Positions 1-8,267 are shown, counted from the stretch's first letter. The stretch is DNA of 39,556 nt from Cupriavidus lacunae (GCF_003353055.1 NZ_QKWJ01000069.1:1-39556), one strand, 5' to 3'. Translations and numbers: made by a program. Notes: generated by a model from the letters alone, not told the origin.

Positions 1-24
1 ACTTGACAGGGTCAATACATATCA

Positions 25-185
25 GTGTCCTGAGTCGGAAGTTCGTTGCAGAAATAAGTCTGTCGAGAAGGTGCGCGAGCCTAGGAGCGAAGCGCAGCAA
101 GGCTGGAGCCTTGCGAGCATTCGTGACGACGGATCGTGCAGCTTATCGGCAGACTTATGCAACGAACTTGCGATTCAGGACACTA
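25..185. repeat. Nested imperfect inverted repeat, about 50-bp arms
   Basis: The left arm (25-78) and the reverse complement of the right arm (134-185) share the sequence GTGTCCTGA, then AAGTTCGTTGCA and TAAGTCTG, with only scattered substitutions and one 4-nt insertion (GAAA) in the left arm. Between the arms lies a second perfect hairpin, GCAAGGCT / AGCCTTGC with a GG loop, near 97-114. The whole 160 bp can therefore fold as one long stem. Such a layout occurs in recombinase resolution sites, element ends and large extragenic palindromes. I recognise none of these specifically, and no integron attC or Tn3-type terminal motif is visible. No convincing gene lies in 1-489. Confidence 0.6.
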
Positions 186-489
186 GGGGTCTCTTCACAT
201 CGTCGGGATTGGTCCAATCGCAATGGCGATCGATGTGACGGCCGGAGGGCGATCGACCGCGCCTGGACTCTTTGTCAGGGCCCGGACGGCGATCCCTGGA
301 CCCTCCGTCCGCCCGGCCTGGCATCGCTCCCACCCGGTTGCTCAGCGCTAAAAGGACTAAGCAGTTTTCACTGGCGAAACATACTTCTGCCCGATATGGC
401 GCCTGGCGCGCGCGGGCTACCCTTGGTTAACAGCTGCACTAAAGCCAGCGAGGCGGAGCGCCCAGATTCCGCTGAGACGAGGGGAAGCC
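186..489. other. Non-coding stretch upstream of the ICMT-like gene
   Basis: An open frame runs through much of 3-512, but its product is arginine- and serine-rich, has no recognisable domain, and crosses the inverted repeat, so I do not call it a gene. Apart from the ribosome binding site just upstream of 490 (GAGGGGAA) I see no clear promoter or terminator here. Confidence 0.4.
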
Positions 490-1161
490 ATGCAAGAATA
501 CCAAGCGTATAGGGACCAGTGCAGCCCCAGCCCTGCGACCAGAATAGACCTTCGAGAACTCCTCGTGGAGGCTGGCCTCAGAAGTACCACCGCCATACTG
601 CTTGCAGGGTTCGCATACGTGGCAATCCGGCAATGGCTCGCTGACCCAACGCGATTCACCTTGCTGCTACTGGTGCTGGCACATTGCCTGACCCTCGGGC
701 TTTCTCTGTTTGTCCGGGTTCCAAAGAAACGAGACTGGAATCCGGTCACCGTCATCTGCTCGTTAGGCGCTTCGTACTATTTCCTTGCCATTCAGCTGGC
801 GCCAGGGAATCACCTCGTACCGGAAATATTTGGCGCTGGCCTGCAAGCTGCAGGGCTCGCCTGGCAGATCTATGCAAAGCTCACGCTCCGCTTCTCGTTC
901 GGGATACTGCCTGCCAATCGCGGCATCGTGTCGCACGGGGCTTACCGATTCGTGCGGCATCCGATCTACCTGGGGTACGTCATCGCCGACGTCGGCTTCC
1001 TGCTCACAAATTTCGGGCTGCAAAACCTGCTTGTCTGCGCCGGGCTGTACTTGCTGCAGTATGTGCGGATCTATCGGGAAGAAAAGCTGCTGTCTGACGA
1101 TCCCGAATACCGTCGCTATCGCGAAAAAGTGCGGTACCGCGTACTGCCTGGCCTTTATTGA
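490..1161 (+). CDS. Isoprenylcysteine carboxyl methyltransferase (ICMT)/PEMT-family membrane methyltransferase
   Basis: 223 aa integral membrane protein. Several hydrophobic segments (roughly residues 30-50, 55-80, 85-105, 115-130, 165-190) precede the family signature in the C-terminal third: SHGAYRFVRHPIYLGYV, then EEKLLSDDPEYRRYREKVRYR close to the end. In ICMT and bacterial isoprenylcysteine-methyltransferase-like proteins the RHP and EE motifs bind S-adenosylmethionine. Most bacterial members have no known substrate, because bacteria lack prenylated CaaX proteins; lipids or small lipophilic acceptors are plausible. The start at 490 has the ribosome binding site GAGGGGAA 5-6 nt upstream. 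It converges with the MFS gene on the other strand, 70 bp away. Family assignment is secure, substrate unknown. Confidence 0.85.
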   Translation: MQEYQAYRDQCSPSPATRIDLRELLVEAGLRSTTAILLAGFAYVAIRQWLADPTRFTLLLLVLAHCLTLGLSLFVRVPKKRDWNPVTVICSLGASYYFLAIQLAPGNHLVPEIFGAGLQAAGLAWQIYAKLTLRFSFGILPANRGIVSHGAYRFVRHPIYLGYVIADVGFLLTNFGLQNLLVCAGLYLLQYVRIYREEKLLSDDPEYRRYREKVRYRVLPGLY

Positions 1162-1231
1162 GGTTTCCGCCCATCCACAGGACCGCGATTTTTGGCTCGA
1201 TGCGAAAGAGGCTGAAGACCGCCAGCCGTCG

Positions 1232-2500
1232 TCAACGGGGGCGGCGCGCCCCCATCAGGTACCACACCGCCGCAAGCGCCTGCAGCACCACCAGTCCGCC
1301 CCACGCCGTCAGGTGCGCGGCCTTCGGATAATGTCCGGCAGTGGCGGGCCACAGGTCCAGCACCAGTCCCACGCCGACCTGACAAGCAAAGGTCGACAGG
1401 AACACGGTCAGCGTCAGCGCTGTCGTCGCCCGGCCGATCAGCGCATCCGGGAAGCTGCGCGCCAGCACCGCATAAGTGAGGATGCCGCAGGAGCCAAACA
1501 TGCCGTAGGCCGCCCACAGCAGCACCGGCGGTAGCGGAACCTGCGCCATCAGCAGCAGCTGGATCACGATAAAGGCGATCATGCCGGTGCCGGCAAACGC
1601 GTAAAGGCTGACCCCCATGCGCTCCAGGTGGCGCGCGGCCCAACCCGAGCCGACGCAGCCGGCCATCATGGCAAAGCCGATCACCGACACCAGCTGAGCG
1701 CTGCCGGCCGGATCAAAACCTTGCACGTCACGGAGGAAGGCACCCACCCACAGCGTCTGCACCGCCAGAAACACGCCCTGGTTGAGCAGCGTCAGCGGTA
1801 CCACGCGCCAGAAGCGCTCGCTGGCCAGGATCTGGCGCGTGCCACGCAGTTGTTCGCGCAGGCTTTCCTTGCCGACGCGCGGCTTGTCTGGCACGCCGAA
1901 CCACAGCAGCGCCGCCATCGCCAGCGACACACAGGCCAGACCGATGCTGATCGTGCGCCAGTCCGTCAATGACAGCAGCCACGACAGCGGCGTCCCGACC
2001 AGCACCGCGCCCAGCCCGCCGATCGCCATCACCACGCCGTTGAGCAGCGGCATACGCGACAGTGGGAACCACATCGACAGCGCCTGGATGGCGGCACCCA
2101 GGCACACCGACACGCCCACGCCGATCAGCAGCCGGCCGGCGGCCAACCCGGCCATGCCGGGCGCCAGCGCGAACACCAGCGAGCCGGCCACGGCCACCAG
2201 GAGCATCCCCGCCTCAGTGCGGCGCGGACCGTAGCGGTCCAGCAGGATGCCCGCCGGCAACTGGGCACAGGCAAAGCCAAGGAAGTAGAAACTGGTGAGC
2301 AGGCCCAGGTCGGCGGCATTGAGCCCGAGTTCGCGCGTCAGGTGGGACGCGAAGCCCAGGTTGACACCGCGGAACAGATAGGAAACCAGGAAGCCCAGCG
2401 CAAACACCGCCAGCACGTGCCAGCGGGCGTCGGCACCAGTACTGGCTGCGGGTCGCGCTTGCGGGGGCGCGGAAGACAAGTTTGAAGTCGTAGTCGTCAT
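1232..2500 (-). CDS. MFS transporter
   Basis: 422 aa, about 12 predicted membrane segments, with the MFS A-like loop motif LDRYGPRRTEAG between segments 2 and 3 (GILLDRYGPRR) and a central hydrophilic loop (KPRVGKESLREQL). Substrate cannot be read from the sequence. The ATG at 2500 is chosen because the hydrophobic core follows after a short polar N-terminus (MTTTTSNLSS). A longer frame upstream runs into the LysR stub and is artificial. A strong Shine-Dalgarno (AGGAGGA) precedes not this ATG but a four-codon mini-ORF (MQAI, stop) whose TGA overlaps the MFS ATG as ATGA. The gene was originally divergent from the LysR gene now at 6612; a broken copy of that regulator's 5' end still lies directly upstream at 2581-2705. 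Confidence 0.9.
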   Translation of the reverse strand: MTTTTSNLSSAPPQARPAASTGADARWHVLAVFALGFLVSYLFRGVNLGFASHLTRELGLNAADLGLLTSFYFLGFACAQLPAGILLDRYGPRRTEAGMLLVAVAGSLVFALAPGMAGLAAGRLLIGVGVSVCLGAAIQALSMWFPLSRMPLLNGVVMAIGGLGAVLVGTPLSWLLSLTDWRTISIGLACVSLAMAALLWFGVPDKPRVGKESLREQLRGTRQILASERFWRVVPLTLLNQGVFLAVQTLWVGAFLRDVQGFDPAGSAQLVSVIGFAMMAGCVGSGWAARHLERMGVSLYAFAGTGMIAFIVIQLLLMAQVPLPPVLLWAAYGMFGSCGILTYAVLARSFPDALIGRATTALTLTVFLSTFACQVGVGLVLDLWPATAGHYPKAAHLTAWGGLVVLQALAAVWYLMGARRPR

Positions 2501-2515
2501 ATGGCTTGCATTGTC
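2501..2515 (-). promoter_or_regulatory. Upstream mini-ORF (MQAI) and Shine-Dalgarno before the MFS gene
   Basis: On the minus strand AGGAGGA is followed 6 nt later by ATG CAA GCC ATA TGA, and this TGA overlaps the MFS start codon (ATGA). The same arrangement, with only small changes, is kept in the duplicated copy at 6531-6546. It suggests translation of the transporter is coupled to a four-codon leader. Start-codon choice and coupling are inference. Confidence 0.4.
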
Positions 2516-2580
2516 TTCCTCCTGACATGGCAAAGCCAACGAAAGATACCCACCGCAATTGTGAGTAGAATTTGACGGCC

Positions 2581-2705
2581 ACGGCCAAATCCCCCGCCAA
2601 ACCCGCCCGGCACCCCCGCCCACCTGCCGCTGCAAGCGCTGCGTGCGCTCGAGGCCGCTACACGCCATCGCAACTTGCGTGATGGCTGACCTGGCCAACG
2701 GCGGC
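2581..2705 (+). pseudogene. Truncated LysR regulator stub (copy of the gene at 6612)
   Basis: Positions 2581-2676 match 6612-6708, the first 32 codons of the intact LysR gene, at roughly 90 percent identity. The ATG has become ACG, there is a small insertion near codon 10 and a 3-nt loss. At 2677 the sequence jumps to material matching 6943-6972 (GCGTGATGG, then CTGACCTGGCCAACG), so about 235 bp are missing internally. It cannot make a protein. The match continues on the other side through the intergenic region into the MFS gene start. Confidence 0.85.
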
Positions 2706-2748
2706 ATCAACGCACGTGTCTAACCAGCGACCTGGCAGGCGCTATGCG

Positions 2749-2898
2749 ATGAACTGGCGCATGGGCCGGCGCAGGAACTTTCGGTAAAACCAGCACTGGC
2801 GGCGGATCGAGACGATCCACCCGTTGCTGGCGATGCATTTTCTGGCAGATGGTGGGCCCAAACCGAACGAGTTGGATGATCGGCCGATTGTGCTGTAG
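2749..2898 (+). pseudogene. Possible remnant of an unrecognised gene
   Basis: A frame from an ATG at 2749 to TAG at 2896-2898 encodes a protein-like sequence interrupted by one TAA after 12 codons. The part after the stop (NQHWRRIETIHPLLAMHFL, then ADGGPKPNELDDRPIVL) has balanced composition and looks like a genuine C-terminus. I do not recognise the family. It converges on the following gene (stop at 2914). It could equally be chance. Confidence 0.25.
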
Positions 2899-2913
2899 CT
2901 GGCTGAGCGGCGT

Positions 2914-5214
2914 TCAGTCAAGCCGGATCAGCTGACGCCATTCGGTACCCATATTGTCGTCGGTGATCGGCGTCAGCTCAGCAGTGCGGGCCAGAATGCG
3001 CGGGCAAGCTTCCATGGCATCGGCGCTCCCCGATCCGCCACCGTGCTCAATGGATTGCCACACGGTATTCAGGCTATCCGCCAGCACACGGTCCTGCCGC
3101 CGGCGCGCGTCCAGAATCGGCCGGCCGTCGATGCGATAGGCTTCCAGCGTGCGCCGCCAGTGCTCAAAGTCCCAGGCCAGCGGGGCGTGCGACACCACCA
3201 TATGATTGCTGAAACGCACCCCGTAGGGAAACGCCAGGCATGCCGTACGTTGGACCCGTTCCGAGTCAGTGGTGTTGTAGTAGAGAATGCCGCTCGGCTT
3301 CAGGTGGTGATCGGCCAGTTGCAGAAACTCCACTGACAGCAGATTGGTGGCATTGGCCCGGAAATGCCAGGTGGTATTGGAAACGATGGCATCGAAGCGA
3401 CGTTCGGGATGCAGGCGAAGCCAGCGACGGCCGTCGTCGACGACGATGGCCACCTTGGGATTGGTCAGTACCGAGGCCACCTCCGGATTGCGCGCAATCA
3501 ATTCCACATAGCCCGGATTGATCTCGACAATGGTAAGCGAGCGCACCTCCGGATTATTGGCGATCACCTGCGCCCACGAGCCCGAAGAGAGGCCGATCAT
3601 CAGCACGTCGCGCGGGTGGCGATGGAACAGGTTCAAGGCGTAGGGCCGCAGGATGCCGTTGGTGTCATGCAATAGATCCACGTTGAAGCGGCCGTCGTAC
3701 ATGCCACCGCCGTACACGGCGCCATCCTGGTCAACCGTGATGATGCCGCTGCGATTTTCGATTACTTGCGCAAAGGGCCCCTTGGCATCGGACGCCCCCT
3801 TCCATAACAGTGTTTCCAGCACAGTCCCGCTAAGCGCGGGCAGCGCCACCACGGCCAACACGCCCACTGCGCAGGCAGCTCTGCCGTGCCAGCGCTTCAG
3901 GCGCGGCGGCAGGGGCAAGCAAGCGTCCAGCAACAGGGAGCACGCCACCCCAGCGCCCACCAGCACCACGGCAATGCTGACCAGGCCTAGTTGCTCCATC
4001 AGCACGAAGCCGGTCACGATGCTGCCCGTGGCCGAGCCAATGATATTGGCGAGATACAGCAGCGCGGTACGCATGCCGGCATGACCGTCGGCCGCGACGC
4101 CCCAATGGGCCAGGCAGGGTAGCAGCGTTCCCCAGCAGCTCGCCACCAGAAACACCATTAGCAGCAAGGTACCAAGCAGCACGCCACCAGGAAGCGGGAA
4201 GTGCGCCAGCACGGGCAAGAACAGCAAGCCCACAAGGTTGGCTTTGAGCAGCGCGCCCGCCAAGCGCCGCATGCCGTGCTCAATCGTGCCGTCACACCAT
4301 TCCCCTGCCTGGCGCGAGCCGGAGGCGATGCCTACCAGGAACGCGCCCAGGATTGCGGCAAAGGCGAAGGCGCTGCTGCCCGACGCATAGGAAACCGTGC
4401 GGAAGAAGAAGATCTCATACGACAGCGAAATCGCTCCGCCGATACAGGCCAGCACCAAGACTACGAAAAACCTCAACGCCGGTGCGGTGGTCGGTGGAGC
4501 CGCGGCCCGCTCCGGGCTGACACGGCTGCCCTTGCCTTCCCGCCAGTGCGTCAGCAGTGCCCCTAGCGCAACCACAACGTTCAACGCCACCGCCACATGT
4601 ACCGCCCCTTGCATGCCAAGGAAGGGAAACAGCACAACCGCGCAGAGCAGGCAGGCAGCGCCTGCCCCCAAGGTGTTGACGTAGTAAAGCAGCCCCACCG
4701 AATTGCCAACGTTGCCAGAACGCGGCGCCAGGTGGCCGACCAGCACCGGGAGGGTGGCGCCCATCAGCAGGGTCGGCACCAGCACCAATGCCAGCGTCAC
4801 GGCCGCTGTCACACCCAAGGGCAAGCCAAGCGCCAGCGTACCGACCCGGTCGAAAATGCCGAGTGACACCACACCGAACGTGCCGGTGAGGAGCTCGATT
4901 ACAGCCAGCAGCGGAAGCAGCGCCAAGCCGCGCCGCCTCGACAGCAATCCCCCCGCAAGGCTGCCAAGGCCAAGCCCAAGCATGAAGGCGGTAACCACAA
5001 TCGTCACCGACTCGATATTGACGCCAAGAATGCGGAACAGCGCGCGCTGCCAAACCAGTTGGTAGATCAGCGCCGGGAAGCCAGAGAAGAAGAAAAGCAC
5101 GCAGAGGGTGCGCCTCCAGCGCAGTTCTTGGTTTTCCGCCCCTGCGTTGGGCCGACCATACGCCTTTTGGGCTCCCGCCGGCATGGCGGCATCGATTGGA
5201 TTGCCTGGTTCCAT
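2914..5214 (-). CDS. Membrane protein with C-terminal spermidine-synthase-like domain
   Basis: 766 aa. The N-terminal 500 residues hold many hydrophobic helices beginning near residue 35 (LCVLFFFSGFPALIYQLVWQ), typical of the fused MFS-like/spermidine synthase family. The C-terminal ~250 residues have a Rossmann SAM-binding fold: DVLMIGLSSGSWAQV (glycine loop), TIVEINPGYVELI (acidic residue after strand 2) and VVDDGRRWL. The segment where true aminopropyltransferases carry the catalytic DxxDP-type aspartates reads IVSNTTWHFRANATNLLS, so putrescine aminopropyl transfer is doubtful. Start at 5214 is set by the purine-rich site GGGGGGAAGG; a longer frame upstream overlaps the PAP2 gene and is spurious. 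It lies 68 bp downstream of the PAP2-like gene on the same strand, probably one operon. Confidence 0.85.
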   Translation of the reverse strand: MEPGNPIDAAMPAGAQKAYGRPNAGAENQELRWRRTLCVLFFFSGFPALIYQLVWQRALFRILGVNIESVTIVVTAFMLGLGLGSLAGGLLSRRRGLALLPLLAVIELLTGTFGVVSLGIFDRVGTLALGLPLGVTAAVTLALVLVPTLLMGATLPVLVGHLAPRSGNVGNSVGLLYYVNTLGAGAACLLCAVVLFPFLGMQGAVHVAVALNVVVALGALLTHWREGKGSRVSPERAAAPPTTAPALRFFVVLVLACIGGAISLSYEIFFFRTVSYASGSSAFAFAAILGAFLVGIASGSRQAGEWCDGTIEHGMRRLAGALLKANLVGLLFLPVLAHFPLPGGVLLGTLLLMVFLVASCWGTLLPCLAHWGVAADGHAGMRTALLYLANIIGSATGSIVTGFVLMEQLGLVSIAVVLVGAGVACSLLLDACLPLPPRLKRWHGRAACAVGVLAVVALPALSGTVLETLLWKGASDAKGPFAQVIENRSGIITVDQDGAVYGGGMYDGRFNVDLLHDTNGILRPYALNLFHRHPRDVLMIGLSSGSWAQVIANNPEVRSLTIVEINPGYVELIARNPEVASVLTNPKVAIVVDDGRRWLRLHPERRFDAIVSNTTWHFRANATNLLSVEFLQLADHHLKPSGILYYNTTDSERVQRTACLAFPYGVRFSNHMVVSHAPLAWDFEHWRRTLEAYRIDGRPILDARRRQDRVLADSLNTVWQSIEHGGGSGSADAMEACPRILARTAELTPITDDNMGTEWRQLIRLD

Positions 5215-5282
5215 GACCTTCCCCCCGGAAGTTATTCTGATCGTTGCCTGCCGGCCAACGCTCTCGCAGCGCGGCCGCTCTC

Positions 5283-6242
5283 TCAAGCTAGCTGTGTCGG
5301 TGCCGCCCGCCCGGCTAACGCCGGCATGCGCCTGCCGGCAAATGCATGCAGCATGCCTGCGGTCAACGCCCATAGCCCCACACCTGCGACCACATCCACC
5401 AGGTAATGACCTCCCTCTGTCGGCGTGGAAAGAATCATCAGACCATTCAGCACGCAAGCAACGACGAAGCCGACCCGTGTCCAGCGCATCGACCGGACGA
5501 AGATCAAGGCTAGCGCGGTGTGGTAGGACGGCAGCGAAACAAGACCCTGCATATCGCCCAGGTCGAACACGTGCATGGTGCCGTCGCGCAGTTGGCCGAA
5601 GTGCGCGACCGTGGCCAGCTCGCCCGGGCTGGCCAGACCATAGCTGACATACGCGCCGGCCGCCGGCCAAGGGGCGGCGATCAGCAACAGCAGCACGCAC
5701 GACAGCATCAGGTTCGCAATGAACTCGCGCAGATACGTGGCCTGCCCGAGCAAACCGGTCAGCATGGGAATGAGCACCAGCTGAGCCAGTCCGCTCATGT
5801 AAGCAAGCTTCAGGATGAGACCAATACCCGGGTGGGCGCGCACCCAGGCGTAAACCTGCGGCCAGTCAAAGCCCAGCATCCGATCAAGTGCCGCCAGTCT
5901 GCCGTCCACCAGCGGCGGCGCTAGTGTCACCAGCAGATATGACATGACGCTCATGACATTGGTAAAGGCGACCAGCAGCGCGCCACAGTGCGCCACCAGG
6001 GCCAGACGCCGATAGTGCAAGCCACGCGACGTTGCGGTAATACGTGGATGGGAGGCAATCAGGCTCAGGGCCGTGGCGATCGCAGCCAGCATGGCCACGC
6101 CAAGGCAACTACCACCCAGGCTAGCCGCGGTCACGGAGCGCTCGCTCGCGGCGAGCCAGGCTCCGTCGAGCGCCAGCACGAGCAATACCACTCCCCATCT
6201 AAGCGCATCTCCACGGGTGAAGACCCGAGTCCCCGTTGTCAT
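5283..6242 (-). CDS. PAP2-superfamily / inositolphosphotransferase-like membrane protein
   Basis: 319 aa, about six or more membrane helices. The C-terminal half holds the phosphatase motifs GLVSLPSYHTALAL (SxxxHT-type, around residue 240) and TPTEGGHYLVDVVAG (HxxxD-type), the pattern of the PAP2_3/Aur1-like branch. Such enzymes act on lipid phosphates or transfer phospho-head groups at the membrane. The ATG at 6242 is preferred over an in-frame GTG 18 bp upstream because it has GGGGGGCGAC as ribosome binding site. The downstream membrane SAM-domain protein uses a near-identical poly-G site, fitting co-expression. Both genes sit inside the block that separates the MFS gene from its former LysR partner. 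Confidence 0.82.
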   Translation of the reverse strand: MTTGTRVFTRGDALRWGVVLLVLALDGAWLAASERSVTAASLGGSCLGVAMLAAIATALSLIASHPRITATSRGLHYRRLALVAHCGALLVAFTNVMSVMSYLLVTLAPPLVDGRLAALDRMLGFDWPQVYAWVRAHPGIGLILKLAYMSGLAQLVLIPMLTGLLGQATYLREFIANLMLSCVLLLLIAAPWPAAGAYVSYGLASPGELATVAHFGQLRDGTMHVFDLGDMQGLVSLPSYHTALALIFVRSMRWTRVGFVVACVLNGLMILSTPTEGGHYLVDVVAGVGLWALTAGMLHAFAGRRMPALAGRAAPTQLA

Positions 6243-6471
6243 TTTGTCGCCCCCCGGCACGACCTGGCGGCAGTTCGCTATGCGTCGTCGCCAGGCAAAG
6301 CTAATATGGGCAAGATACTGTCCGGCGTGCGTAACGGGGATCGTCCTTTGGGCGGATCAACCTTAAGGCCTAAGGGACCAGGTGCTGTTCTCCTTGCCGT
6401 CGGGCGCGCCGGCACCCGTATAGGTCAGGATGCACCTCGAGCCAATCGCGCCATAGGCCGCCTACTGCAGC
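6243..6471. other. Intergenic stretch before the duplicated segment
   Basis: No gene or clear signal seen. GC-rich non-coding sequence lies between the PAP2-like gene start and the MFS stub. Confidence 0.4.
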
Positions 6472-6531
6472 ACTGGCTGCGGGTCACGCTTGCGGGGGCG
6501 CGGAAAACAAGTTTGAAGTCGTGGTCGTCAT
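6472..6531 (-). pseudogene. MFS transporter stub (copy of the 5' end of the gene at 2500)
   Basis: The minus strand from ATG 6531 reads MTTTTSNLFSAPPQA and then TGA; the intact gene has CGA (Arg) at that codon. Homology to 2441-2500 ends at about 6472, where the sequence changes abruptly. It is a 20-codon leftover of the transporter that originally faced the LysR gene. The intergenic stretch 6532-6611 matches 2501-2580 closely. Confidence 0.85.
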
Positions 6532-6611
6532 ATGGCCTGCATAGGCTTCCCCCTGACATGGCAAAGCCAACGAAAGATGCCCACCGCAATTGTGAGTAGA
6601 ATTCGACGGCC

Positions 6612-7580
6612 ATGGCCAAATCCCCCGCCAAACCCGCCCGACGCCCCGTCCACCTGCCGCCGCTGCAAGCGCTGCGTGCGCTCGAGGCCGCTACGCGCCA
6701 TCGCAGCTTCTCCCGGGCGGCCGAAGAACTGGCCCTGACCCACAGCGCCATCAGCCACCATATCCGCGCGCTGGAGACCAGCCTGGGCACCAAGCTGTTC
6801 CAGCGCACCGGCAGCCAGATGACCCCCACCAGCGTGGGCGCGCGGCTGGCCGAACAGGTGCGAGGCGCGCTCGACGGCATCGAAAGCGCACTGCGCGAAG
6901 CCGGCAACAGCGCCGGGCCGCCGGTGATCAGGCTGCAGGTCAGCGTGATGGCCGACCTGGCCAACGCCTGGCTGATCCGGCGCCTGCCCAGCCTGCACGC
7001 TCAGGTGCCGTCGCTGGACCTGCACCTGCGGCTGCACGCGGAAATCTCGCCGCCCGACCCGTACAGCGTGGACGTGGGCATCTGGCACCAGCGCATCGAC
7101 CTGCCGGGCTTCGAGTGCCACAACCTGATCGAAGACCACGTGATCGCGGTGGCCAGCCCGGCGCTGCTGGCGCGCTACCCCGGCTTTACGCTGGCCGACG
7201 TGCCGCGCATGCCGATGCTGCGCTTTGCCCTGCGCCCCTGGCGCGACTGGCTTGAAGCCGCCGGCCTGCCCGGCGACGAGCCCGAGCGCGGTCCGATCTT
7301 CCAGGACGCCGGCCTGATGCTGCAGTCCGCCGTGGCCGGGCTGGGCGTAGCCACGGCGCGCGCGCAACTGGCGCACGACTATCTTGCCAACGGCCAGCTG
7401 GTGCAGATCGGACCCACCCGCATCCCGTCGAGCCTGCACTACTGGGTCACGTGGCGCGAAGGCAACCCGCGCGAAAAGGCCATCCAGCAGTTCCACGGCT
7501 GGTTGCAGGAACAGGTGCGGCAGGAGGCCACGCAAGCAAGCCCTGCCGACGGCAACAATGCCGGGCAGTTTCATTCATGA
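6612..7580 (+). CDS. LysR-family transcriptional regulator, GcvA-like
   Basis: 322 aa. The N-terminal winged helix-turn-helix is clear: LQALRALEAATRHRSFSRAAEELALTHSAIS (with the ELxxTxSAISHHIRALE core, residues ~20-65), then LGTKLFQRTGSQMTPT. A periplasmic-binding-like effector domain follows (about 95-310). The HTH sequence and the FR/WRDWLEAAG segment resemble the GcvA/AmpR branch. The ATG at 6612 has no strong Shine-Dalgarno. It was formerly divergent from the MFS transporter, and a TGA-interrupted stub of that gene remains immediately upstream. It probably controlled, and may still control, the transporter now 4 kb away, whose own copy of the intergenic region is preserved. Effector unknown. 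Confidence 0.9.
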   Translation: MAKSPAKPARRPVHLPPLQALRALEAATRHRSFSRAAEELALTHSAISHHIRALETSLGTKLFQRTGSQMTPTSVGARLAEQVRGALDGIESALREAGNSAGPPVIRLQVSVMADLANAWLIRRLPSLHAQVPSLDLHLRLHAEISPPDPYSVDVGIWHQRIDLPGFECHNLIEDHVIAVASPALLARYPGFTLADVPRMPMLRFALRPWRDWLEAAGLPGDEPERGPIFQDAGLMLQSAVAGLGVATARAQLAHDYLANGQLVQIGPTRIPSSLHYWVTWREGNPREKAIQQFHGWLQEQVRQEATQASPADGNNAGQFHS

Positions 7581-7733
7581 AATTGATTGGCGCGTCGATG
7601 TTGGCAATACGAATCATTTTCGTCTGGCCAGCAAAATCAGTGGCTTGCCAACCTGCTGCATCCGCATGGTCCTCTGAGTCTCAGGTGTCCGGCGACCGGG
7701 CATTTCCGCCCGGAGTTTCACAAATGCAACCAA

Positions 7734-7750
7734 CTGGCACAGCGTGCCAG
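7734..7750. promoter_or_regulatory. Perfect inverted repeat, operator-like
   Basis: CTGGCAC and GTGCCAG separated by AGC. It is of a size typical of dimeric regulator sites, 150 bp after the LysR stop. The binding protein is unknown. Confidence 0.3.
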
Positions 7751-8251
7751 CGGCATTGAAAAAACTGCCGGTCCCATCCTTAAAGATGAGAATCGGGTGA
7801 GGCAGCCCAACCCCAGTTCGTGCGAAGGCTTGTCAACGCGACGATTATCTCCATCCCGCCGCCACTGCCACGATGCGCGCGGCACCAAAAGGCTGAGGCC
7901 GGTCACGCCTTTCGATGTCTGCGGAAGATGTATGGGCTTCAAATGCTTGTAACGGAATTGAAACTCCTTTGGGGTGCCCTCGCGTGCAGCATCGGAGCCC
8001 TGCCGCCCCCGCGTTTGAAATCCCGCACTCCCTCCTTCGGATGGGCACGGACCGCCACCAGGTAGCTTGTCCGGCACGCATCGTTGCTTTCTTATGCCCC
8101 ATGCACCACTTTCCCGTGGCAGGGAATTTTGCAATGCAGCATAGAAATGCCGCCGGGCGTATCAAAAGCGGAACGTTATTCATCGCCCGGCCCCTTCCCA
8201 AGCGCGACAGATAAATCGCTTTGCCTTGCTTATCAACGACTTAGTCCGTTC

Positions 8252-8267
8252 TGGCACGTTCGTCGCA
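8252..8267 (+). promoter_or_regulatory. Candidate sigma-54 promoter (-24/-12)
   Basis: TGGCACGTTCGTCGCA has the invariant GG and GC exactly 10 nt apart and a perfect TGGCACG -24 box; the -12 box is TCGC instead of TTGC. It lies about 480 bp upstream of the activator gene at 8751. Matching by eye only. Confidence 0.35.

Noticed and set aside
25..185. Integron attC site
   Set aside because: The arms lack the GTTRRRY/RYYYAAC ends and there is no integrase or cassette array.
3..512. A 169-codon open frame at the left edge
   Set aside because: It spans the inverted repeat, is arginine/serine-rich and has no recognisable domain or ribosome binding site.
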